Assembly: GCA_041395665.1 (NCBI GenBank)
Contig: JAWLAB010000011.1
Span: forward strand, 1-25,142
Reading direction: 5' to 3'
DNA length: 25,142 bases
Origin: Pseudomonadales bacterium
GTDB lineage: Bacteria; Pseudomonadota; Gammaproteobacteria; Pseudomonadales; UBA7239
Part shown: positions 8,876 through 14,924 of the stretch, one piece after another
Position numbering within the stretch: position 1 is the stretch's first letter
Layout of the letters: every line of letters begins with the position of its first letter
Program-made: the position numbers and the translations under genes
The notes under the pieces: model-generated
What the model saw: only the letters and a program-made list of their open reading frames with translations
The model's database searches: none
Told to the model about the DNA's origin: nothing

Positions 8876-9381
8876 TTTTTCTTAGGTTGATGTTGCCAAT
8901 AGCAAAATTGCAAAACATTCTCTTGTAGGGGGAATTGTCTGGTATTGATGATCAATTTTGCTCCGCCTGAATCTAAATCAATATGAAGTACCAGTGTTGG
9001 TGTGGCTGCTGCATCGTTTTTATTTGAGCTTTGATAAGGTTTGCTATTTTTTAGCGAGAGAAAGCTATATCGACAATGAGTGTCGGGTAGAAGGTTGTCG
9101 AGCAGCGTAATGTTCTCCAAGAGCCTAATCATGATGCCGCTCTGCAGCTCCCATAAACATTGCCTGCTGATAGGAGAAAGATGGCTTTGTAAATATGTAT
9201 TAGGGCACTCGGAAAATATTGCTTGATCTTGCAGCAAAGCCTCTCTCAAGTTAGTTAGATTTTCTGGGCGAATAAATTGTTCGATCAACAAACTATTATT
9301 CGCATCAATGCCTCGCCCTGTGTAATGAGCGCGCATATGTCCGTAGCTAAAGAGAGCTTTGTGAGAGTCTTCTGCTGACAT
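8872..9381 (-). CDS. Degenerate 2OG-oxygenase-like protein, paralogue of the next gene
   Basis: A 169-residue protein with no clear named family. It resembles the following oxygenase: its WELQSGIMIRLLENITLLDN (77-96) with LLPDTH lines up by eye with WELNSAPFIAFLEQLTGITS and LIPDPH of that protein. A possible HxD (HID, 133-135) falls where the intact enzyme has HAD. It then stops soon after a strand (PLQENVLQF) matching the PIAGRCVIF strand, so the distal His and the 2OG-binding Arg are missing. It overlaps the oxygenase start by 4 bp, the layout of translationally coupled partners. It may be a non-catalytic partner or a decaying duplicate. The alignment was made by eye only. Confidence 0.6.
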   Translation of the reverse strand: MSAEDSHKALFSYGHMRAHYTGRGIDANNSLLIEQFIRPENLTNLREALLQDQAIFSECPNTYLQSHLSPISRQCLWELQSGIMIRLLENITLLDNLLPDTHCRYSFLSLKNSKPYQSSNKNDAAATPTLVLHIDLDSGGAKLIINTRQFPLQENVLQFCYWQHQPKKK

Positions 9382-9390
9382 AGCGTTAAG

Positions 9391-10365
9391 TCACTTGATC
9401 TCTGCCGATTTTTCTACAATTTCGTAGCCGTGCTTCTCCAGTTGCAGCCCCGTCAGTGCTTGTAGGCGTGCATTGCTTGCCGAGAATTTTCCCTTAAATG
9501 CAGAGGCGACGGTTTGATGGAAGTCATCTTCAAACCATGTTTGTGTAAAGTTGGGGAAAGGGTTCTGCTTGCTGTTTTTGATGCTTTGCTGAGTGCGTTC
9601 TTCCGTTGATGCAAGCGGTCCTATGTAGTTAAAAGGCGTGGATAGCAGGCAGTTCTTGATGCGCTGCCAGTAAATATTGATAAGTGGTTGATTTTTGTTG
9701 AGCTGTTTTTTCCACGGTAGCTTGTTGAAATTTGGTGTTGGCGCGCAGTTTGCGTGAGTCAAGATTTGTGTCACGAATGCCTGCGGGTTTTCAGCAAAAG
9801 CTTCATAAGGAAGGACGAGAACATTGTCTTTGCCATACAGCTCTTGATAGTAGGCAGTGGCTAAATCAAAACAAAAAAAATCAGTATTGAATTGTGGGAC
9901 AAGCGAAGTATCTTTAGGATTGAGCAGGCGTTTGATGCTGTGCGGCATACCCCATAACACCATGGTTTTGTAAAGTGAGCGCATCAAGCTGCGTTGTTCG
10001 CGCACAATAAAAAGAATTTTTGCTTGCGGGAATAAAATTTTTAAGCGATCTGCATTTTGTTTGGCATTGAAGCCGCCGCAGTAGTAATTGCCAATCAGTG
10101 CCTCGGCGCTGCACACAGGAACAAGTGCTTGATGATTCGGTGTAGTGCGCAGCGTTTCATCGATAAATGTGTGACATGCGCTTTCGTCAAATACAAAAGG
10201 GCTGGGGTCGATGACGCTGATTGTCGTGCGCAGAGAATCAAGAATATTGATAAACCCCTGTTCGGGTTTGAACAAAAATTTTTGCAGCCATGAGGACATC
10301 GCTTTGGGGAAGCCAATATGGATCAGTGGCTGTGCCATGCCGTGTGCTTGGTGGTCAAAAGCCAT
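9391..10365 (-). CDS. Sulfotransferase-like protein
   Basis: The 324-residue protein opens with HIGFPKAMSSWLQKFLF (residues 16-32), the position and form of a sulfotransferase PAPS loop (usually PKTGTTWLQ), and has a matching 3'-phosphate block, FIVREQRSLMRS, with Arg122 and Ser130. The Lys is kept, but the usual TGTT is replaced by AMSS, so cofactor affinity may differ. The start could be residue 1 (10365) or Met10 (10338), which lies right before the first strand. It sits in the minus operon, 6 bp after the methyltransferase and 9 bp before the small oxygenase-like gene. It is probably a third glycan sulfotransferase of the locus, more distant from the two plus-strand ones. Confidence 0.75.
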   Translation of the reverse strand: MAFDHQAHGMAQPLIHIGFPKAMSSWLQKFLFKPEQGFINILDSLRTTISVIDPSPFVFDESACHTFIDETLRTTPNHQALVPVCSAEALIGNYYCGGFNAKQNADRLKILFPQAKILFIVREQRSLMRSLYKTMVLWGMPHSIKRLLNPKDTSLVPQFNTDFFCFDLATAYYQELYGKDNVLVLPYEAFAENPQAFVTQILTHANCAPTPNFNKLPWKKQLNKNQPLINIYWQRIKNCLLSTPFNYIGPLASTEERTQQSIKNSKQNPFPNFTQTWFEDDFHQTVASAFKGKFSASNARLQALTGLQLEKHGYEIVEKSAEIK

Positions 10366-10371
10366 GACGAC

Positions 10372-11169
10372 TTATGTTCCTGTGGATGAAGCAGTGGGGT
10401 TATTTTTAGTGGCTTCTTCTTGCTGTAATTTCTTCTGCTGTTGCAGGCGTTCTTGGCGTGTAATTTTGCGTTTGTATTCATGAAACTTAGCAGCGTGTGC
10501 ATAAAAGGCGCGTAATTGTTCGTGAGTCGCTTGGTCGTTACTGAATAACATTTTTAGGAGATCATTTTCTGGTGCTGTGCCGCCTGCTTTGCGTAGCACA
10601 CCCAGTCCAAACCCTTGTTTGAAGGTGAAGGTGTTGTACTGTGGTGCGATTTCTTCCCAGAATTTCCAAGCGCCAAAATCCATCATGCGTGCTTGAATGT
10701 CGTGAAAAATAATCACGCCACCCGGTTTTACTTTGGGATACCAGTTGCAGAAATCCTCAGAGACAGCTTCGTAAGTGTGTAAGCCATCAATGTGTAATAG
10801 ATCGATAGATTCATCACTGAAATGTGTCAGCGCATCGTTAAACAGCATGCGCATTAAATACGCGATGGAGGCATAACGGTTGCGCGCGTGTTTTTGTACG
10901 GCTTCAAAAGTGGCATTGTCGTACGCGCCGGTGTGTTCATCTCCCGCCCATGTGTCAACGGCGTAGCAGAGGCCGTCAATGTTGTTTTCAGCCATGGATT
11001 GGCACAGACAGAAAAACGATGTGCCATTTTGCGTGCCTAATTCAACAACCATTTGTGGGCGCAGCGCGGCAACGAGGTCGTAACCAAAAGGCAAATGATC
11101 AACCCATGTACTAAACGCCATGTAATCAGCGGAAAAGTTTCGCAATGAAGGTGGAAGAAATGGCTGCAT
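10372..11169 (-). CDS. Class I SAM-dependent methyltransferase (Methyltransf_24 type)
   Basis: The 265-residue protein shows the Rossmann methyltransferase motifs: SAM loop VVELGTQNGTSFF (41-53), acidic strand end CYAVDTW (68-74), DLLHIDGLHTYEAVSEDF (123-140) and GGVIIFHDI (150-158). The LHIDGxHxYE segment is typical of the Methyltransf_24/cephalosporin-hydroxylase-like group, which is common in glycan and natural-product loci. The C-terminal 30 residues are Gln/Lys/Glu-rich and look like a disordered or helical tail. It lies 22 bp after a glycosyltransferase gene and 6 bp before a sulfotransferase. O-methylation of the operon's sugar is the likeliest role; the acceptor is unknown. Confidence 0.82.
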   Translation of the reverse strand: MQPFLPPSLRNFSADYMAFSTWVDHLPFGYDLVAALRPQMVVELGTQNGTSFFCLCQSMAENNIDGLCYAVDTWAGDEHTGAYDNATFEAVQKHARNRYASIAYLMRMLFNDALTHFSDESIDLLHIDGLHTYEAVSEDFCNWYPKVKPGGVIIFHDIQARMMDFGAWKFWEEIAPQYNTFTFKQGFGLGVLRKAGGTAPENDLLKMLFSNDQATHEQLRAFYAHAAKFHEYKRKITRQERLQQQKKLQQEEATKNNPTASSTGT

Positions 11170-11191
11170 AATTTTCCTAACGTGTTATGGG

Positions 11192-12190
11192 TCAATAATC
11201 CATTGCTGGTATGTTGGTTTTTCTGTCATCGGGCCACGGTTGCTGCCCATGTCGCTCTAAACGCCCCAGTCTTTTTTTGGATTTTTGGCTGGAAAATTTT
11301 AGAAAGCGTTGTGCGTGACTGCCAATCGCGCCTAACAACATTGGCTCGCGACGCAGTGAGTGAAATCCATCGCCCCAGTAACTATGCAGTTGTTTGCGAT
11401 GGCTTTCCAGTACCTCGGATAAATCCTGCCATTGTGCAGTGGTAATGCCACCATGAAATTGATGAAAGGATCCTTCACCTGCCATCACAAAATAGTGAGC
11501 ATTGGCTTGGTGTAAGCCCAACTGACGAAACATGTGTAGATTGATGGAGCCGCCGCCCGGCAGTTGAAAATCAGGATTGGCGCCGCCGATGGCATCAAAA
11601 TGCTGTTTGGCAGCGATAACACAGTTGCACTCCATCAGCGGGTTCATAAAGCCGTTGGGATTAGCGCCGCTGATGGTGGCGATATCAAATAAGCGATAGC
11701 CATTGTGTTGCCAGTGCGTTGCTTCCAGCAGTGCCATTTCTGTTTTTTCGTCGTACTGCGCATCGAGATTGTGATGTTGATCTTGCCAGCCCAAGCTGTA
11801 GCCGGGCACTGCAATCAACGCTTCGTGATTGGCGCGCATGCCCATCAGTGCGTATTCGACCACGCGTGGCGTAAGCATGCGTGCGCCGTCGACCATCAGG
11901 CAAATATGGCTGCTTGTTGCTTGGCTTAATCCAAAATTGATTGCGCCCACTGGCGATTGACTGCTTTCTTGGCGCAGAAAATAGCGAAAGTTTTTTCCTA
12001 GCGCGTAAACTTCTTGTTCGGCGAGATTGTTTTTTGATGCGTTTTCAACAACGATCACTTCGTAGTCGTCTTCATGGATGTTGCGTTGATAGCTTGCCGA
12101 CAAACTGTATAGCGTATTCATCGCTTGTCGCGGCATGTTGTAGGCCACGACAATAAAAGAGATTTTAGGTTTGCTGTTTTTTTGAATCAT
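11192..12190 (-). CDS. GT2-like glycosyltransferase (copy B of tandem pair)
   Basis: A 332-residue GT-A-type protein. The first strand is KISFIVVAYNMPRQA (9-23), with EVIVVENAS at 44-52, and LMVDGAR (98-104) stands where GT2 enzymes have their DxD. A late conserved block EGSFHQFHGG probably lies in the acceptor or catalytic region. It is roughly half identical by eye to the gene upstream, so the two arose by tandem duplication. The 4-bp ATGA overlap at 12187-12190 indicates translational coupling. It probably adds a sugar in the cytosol. The DGAR motif keeps only one of the usual acidic residues, so metal use, donor and activity are uncertain. Confidence 0.8.
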   Translation of the reverse strand: MIQKNSKPKISFIVVAYNMPRQAMNTLYSLSASYQRNIHEDDYEVIVVENASKNNLAEQEVYALGKNFRYFLRQESSQSPVGAINFGLSQATSSHICLMVDGARMLTPRVVEYALMGMRANHEALIAVPGYSLGWQDQHHNLDAQYDEKTEMALLEATHWQHNGYRLFDIATISGANPNGFMNPLMECNCVIAAKQHFDAIGGANPDFQLPGGGSINLHMFRQLGLHQANAHYFVMAGEGSFHQFHGGITTAQWQDLSEVLESHRKQLHSYWGDGFHSLRREPMLLGAIGSHAQRFLKFSSQKSKKRLGRLERHGQQPWPDDRKTNIPAMDY

Positions 12191-13209
12191 CGTGGATCAA
12201 ACTTGGTAATGTCTTCGGAGTCTCTTTGGTAATAGAACGCTGTTCTATTCCAATCATCTTGGCAAAATACGCGGCTTTTTTCATGCAGGCGGTTGTAGCG
12301 AATTTGCCCGCGCACACTGCTGTAATGCAGAAAATTTTGCGCATGGCTATTGGCAGAGCCAATGAGCAGTGGTTCGCGTTCCAGAGCGGGGAATCGCCCT
12401 CCCCAAAGGGTTTCCAGCTGCTCTCGAAATTGCTTGAGTGCTTGATCTCGGTTCTGCGTATCTTGTTGCGAGGTGGTCACACCACCATGCAACTGATGAA
12501 AAGAGCCTTCGCCGACCATCATCCAATAATGTTTGCATTGCTCTAGCATGCCGATGGAGCGGAACATATGTAAGTTGAGTGAGCCGCCGCCTGCGTATTG
12601 AAATTGTGTATCGGCATAACCAATCGCAGCAAAATTGTTTTTTGAAGTGAAGTAGCAGTTGCTTTCCATGAATGGTTGAAAGATACCGCGCGGATTGGCT
12701 TCGCCTAAGTTGCAAATATCAAACAGTCGATAACCGTTTTTTTGCCATTGTGTTTGTGCCAATAGCTGTTTTTCTGTTTCTTCATCGTATTGATTGTCGA
12801 TGTTTTGATAATGCAGAAAAGGACCGAGATTAAAAGTCGGAGCAGCTACTAAAGGATTGGCAGATGTGCGTGCAACGGCGAGTGCGTATTCCACGATTCG
12901 AGGTGTGACGATGCGTGCACCATCAATGATCAAACCAATGAATGGTGCTTGGGCGTGATGAAAGCCTTCGTTGATCGCGTACACGGGCGAGACAGATGTT
13001 TCCTGTCGAGGAAAATAGCGGAAATTATTTCCTAGGGCGGTGACAGATTCAGCATGCAGTGAATCATCAGACAGGTTTTCCATCACCAATACTTCGTAAT
13101 CAGCTTCACAGACATTGCGTTGGTACTGCGCAGACAAGCTGTACAGCGTGTTCATCGCTTGGCGTGACATGCGGTAGACGACAACGATGATGGAGAGCTT
13201 GGGATTCAT
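12187..13209 (-). CDS. GT2-like glycosyltransferase (copy A of tandem pair)
   Basis: The first gene of the minus operon, 340 residues. It has LSIIVVVYRMSRQA (5-18), LIIDGAR (93-99) at the DxD position, GGGSLNLHMFR, and EGSFHQLHGG near residue 250, all shared with the next gene. The shared phrase RQAMNTLYSLSA near both N-termini and the same block order show common descent. The C-terminal stretch (about 300-340) diverges most, which may reflect different acceptors. Transcription probably starts in the 88-bp gap shared with the divergent SGNH gene. The family is GT2-like by motif; the linkage formed cannot be read from sequence. Confidence 0.8.
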   Translation of the reverse strand: MNPKLSIIVVVYRMSRQAMNTLYSLSAQYQRNVCEADYEVLVMENLSDDSLHAESVTALGNNFRYFPRQETSVSPVYAINEGFHHAQAPFIGLIIDGARIVTPRIVEYALAVARTSANPLVAAPTFNLGPFLHYQNIDNQYDEETEKQLLAQTQWQKNGYRLFDICNLGEANPRGIFQPFMESNCYFTSKNNFAAIGYADTQFQYAGGGSLNLHMFRSIGMLEQCKHYWMMVGEGSFHQLHGGVTTSQQDTQNRDQALKQFREQLETLWGGRFPALEREPLLIGSANSHAQNFLHYSSVRGQIRYNRLHEKSRVFCQDDWNRTAFYYQRDSEDITKFDPR

Positions 13210-13236
13210 GCAATTAGCGAGCTGTGGTATCTGTGA

Positions 13237-13287
13237 ATAGTAGCGAGGCTGGGAGTGTTTTGCGATACTCCCAAGGCTTATATCGCA
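13237..13287. promoter_or_regulatory. Divergent intergenic region with two overlapping inverted repeats
   Basis: The 88 bp between the divergent starts (13209 minus, 13298 plus) contain TGGGAGT/ACTCCCA (13250-13256 and 13267-13273) and TGCGATA/TATCGCA (13261-13267 and 13281-13287). The arms overlap, so the two hairpins would exclude each other. A weak minus-strand promoter (-10 TACTAT at 13242-13237, -35 TCGCAA at 13265-13260, 17-bp spacer) would serve the six-gene operon. This may be an operator region. Seven-base repeats can arise by chance, so confidence is low. Confidence 0.3.
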
Positions 13288-13297
13288 GGCTTTTGCT

Positions 13298-14551
13298 ATG
13301 CAGAAAAAAATCTATTCCGTATTCATCAATACAATCTTATTTTTAGCGGTATCCCTATTGGTGTATGGCGCGATGGAATGGGCATTCCCTCGCGTATTTA
13401 CGAAAATTTTTCCGATGAATATGGCAACCAAGTTTGATGAGTTTGACGGTGTGTGGCCGTTATTCCAAAGCTCAAAGCGTAGCTATCTCCCAAAAAACTA
13501 CATTGCTCTGGCGGGTGACTCTTACGCGATGGGAATGGGGGATGCCATGTACGAGCCTATACCCAATGCGCGCGAGCCTCGTTTTGGTAGTGCTCACACA
13601 ATCCAAGATATGACGGCGCGTGATGTCATCACTTTTGGTCAGCCAGGCTCGGGCAGTATTCGTGGTGCTATCAGTAACCCCATCAGCGGGCTGAGATATT
13701 TGCACAGCGCGGTTGATAAAAATTTTCCATCACCAGCGTGGCTATTGATTTATTTTTACGAAGGCAATGATTTGACAGAAAACTGGATGTATTACGAGCA
13801 AACTTTTCTGACAAACCATACAGCGGTAGATTATGAAAATCCCCAAGTGTTTGACCAGTATATTCAGGATGTCGCGCTAGGCCGCCAGCGCCTTTATTTG
13901 GCGGCCAATGCTGTCACATGGCAGAAGCAGTTGTTTTTCTACCGGTTTGCACGCCGCATATTCGCTGAAACAATGCTAGGAAAGAAATTTTACAGGGGGA
14001 AATACCCTAATGAGCTGGGTTTGATTTATATCCCGCAATCGAGATGGGTACCTCGCAAAGTGGATCAGCCAATCAACCATGCATTAATTGGCGGAAAAAC
14101 AGTGCCTTTGCCCAATAATTTGCAGGGGCCTTCGATGGATTTATCACAAGAGCAGTTGGTGCAAACAGTCGGCACCTTTGCAAAATCATTGGCATGGAGT
14201 CGTGCACATTTTCCTGATACGCAATTTGCGGTTGTGTTTGTCCCATCGGTACTGTCGTCGTATCAATTGGTTGGCGATAATGTGGATGCACAAAATTTCT
14301 TTAGCGATAACAGCACTCAATTTAAGGTGGCTGAATTAGAGCAACGCCATCAGTGGATTGAAAAAGAAATTGCTCGCGTGGCAAAAGAGCAGGGTGTGCC
14401 TTTTGTGAATACGACAAGTGATATTCGGGCGGCTGCTCAGGATGAAACAGTTCATGGTCCACGCGATTGGAATCATTTCAGTCGCAAAGGATATGAGGTG
14501 CTAGGGCAATCAGTGGTGCGTCAATTGCCGTCGTTAAAAGCGGAAAAATAA
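13298..14551 (+). CDS. Membrane-anchored SGNH/GDSL hydrolase-like protein
   Basis: Residues about 7-27 form one membrane anchor near the N-terminus, leaving a periplasmic domain. The SGNH blocks are all visible: GDSY (73-76, nucleophile Ser75), Gly in GQPGSGS (114-120), EGND with Asn157 (155-158) and DWNH with Asp390 and His393. The total is 417 residues, longer than simple GDSL esterases, with a large insertion between the EGND and DWNH blocks. By family knowledge such proteins are esterases or acyl transferases on glycans, including AlgX/AlgJ-like O-acetylation factors. It lies divergently beside the glycosyltransferase operon, so removal or placement of acyl groups on that glycan is a fair inference. 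Substrate and direction are unknown. Confidence 0.78.
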   Translation: MQKKIYSVFINTILFLAVSLLVYGAMEWAFPRVFTKIFPMNMATKFDEFDGVWPLFQSSKRSYLPKNYIALAGDSYAMGMGDAMYEPIPNAREPRFGSAHTIQDMTARDVITFGQPGSGSIRGAISNPISGLRYLHSAVDKNFPSPAWLLIYFYEGNDLTENWMYYEQTFLTNHTAVDYENPQVFDQYIQDVALGRQRLYLAANAVTWQKQLFFYRFARRIFAETMLGKKFYRGKYPNELGLIYIPQSRWVPRKVDQPINHALIGGKTVPLPNNLQGPSMDLSQEQLVQTVGTFAKSLAWSRAHFPDTQFAVVFVPSVLSSYQLVGDNVDAQNFFSDNSTQFKVAELEQRHQWIEKEIARVAKEQGVPFVNTTSDIRAAAQDETVHGPRDWNHFSRKGYEVLGQSVVRQLPSLKAEK

Positions 14552-14571
14552 GAGAAATAAATAGAATCTGT

Positions 14572-14599
14572 TTGACAGGGCAGGGCAATCCGTTAGAAT
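14572..14599 (+). promoter_or_regulatory. Sigma70-type promoter for the tRNA pair
   Basis: TTGACA at 14572-14577 is a perfect -35 box. TAGAAT at 14594-14599 is a 5/6 match to the -10 box, with a 16-bp spacer. A GC-rich stretch (GCGCCCTCCCG) follows, as in the discriminators of stringently controlled stable-RNA promoters. The first tRNA begins 15 bp after the -10 box. Confidence 0.8.
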
Positions 14600-14614
14600 G
14601 CGCCCTCCCGAAAC

Positions 14615-14690
14615 GGGTGGTTAGCTCAGCTGGGAGAGCATCGCCCTTACAAGGCGAGGGTCACAGGTTCGAACCCTGTACCACCCACCA
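14615..14690 (+). tRNA. tRNA-Val (anticodon UAC)
   Basis: The 76-nt cloverleaf pairs fully. The acceptor is GGGTGGT (14615-14621) with ACCACCC (14680-14686), the D stem GCTC/GAGC, and the anticodon stem TCGCC/GGCGA. The loop CTTACAA places TAC at 14648-14650, and the T arm is ACAGG-TTCGAAC-CCTGT. The discriminator A and CCA are encoded (14687-14690). Anticodon UAC reads valine GUA and related codons. Confidence 0.97.
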
Positions 14691-14725
14691 ATATTTTGGT
14701 GTTCTAGTTTCGGTTTTAAGAAAAT

Positions 14726-14802
14726 GGCCTGGTAGTTCAGTCGGTTAGAATGCCGCCCTGTCACGGCGGAGGTCGAGGGTTCAAGTCCCTTCCAGGTCGC
14801 CA
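14726..14802 (+). tRNA. tRNA-Asp (anticodon GUC)
   Basis: The 77-nt cloverleaf has acceptor GGCCTGG with CCAGGTC (one G-U pair), D arm GTTC...GAAT, anticodon stem CCGCC/GGCGG with loop CTGTCAC (anticodon GTC), T arm GAGGG-TTCAAGT-CCCTT, discriminator G and encoded CCA. It lies 35 bp after tRNA-Val and is probably on the same transcript. No clear terminator hairpin with a U-run follows. Confidence 0.97.
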
Positions 14803-14856
14803 TTTTCTCCTCCCTTGTATTCCTTTCTCACTCCTGTCCTGCGACATCATGTAGCA

Positions 14857-14894
14857 TTGTTGCGCGTCAAAAAGATGCATATTGTATGCATCTT
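14857..14894 (+). promoter_or_regulatory. Perfect palindrome over a candidate promoter of the TonB-receptor operon
   Basis: AAGATGCATA (14872-14881) and TATGCATCTT (14885-14894) are exact inverted repeats with a 3-bp centre. A candidate promoter, TTGTTG at 14857-14862 and TATTGT at 14880-14885 with a 17-bp spacer, places the -10 box in the palindrome's centre. A dimeric repressor bound there would block transcription of the receptor gene, whose start is about 25-30 bp downstream. It does not match the Fur box well (about 9 of 19 positions), and the regulator is unknown. Confidence 0.5.
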
Positions 14895-14924
14895 CAAAAT
14901 TGCTCTTAAAAGGGTGTCGTGAAA

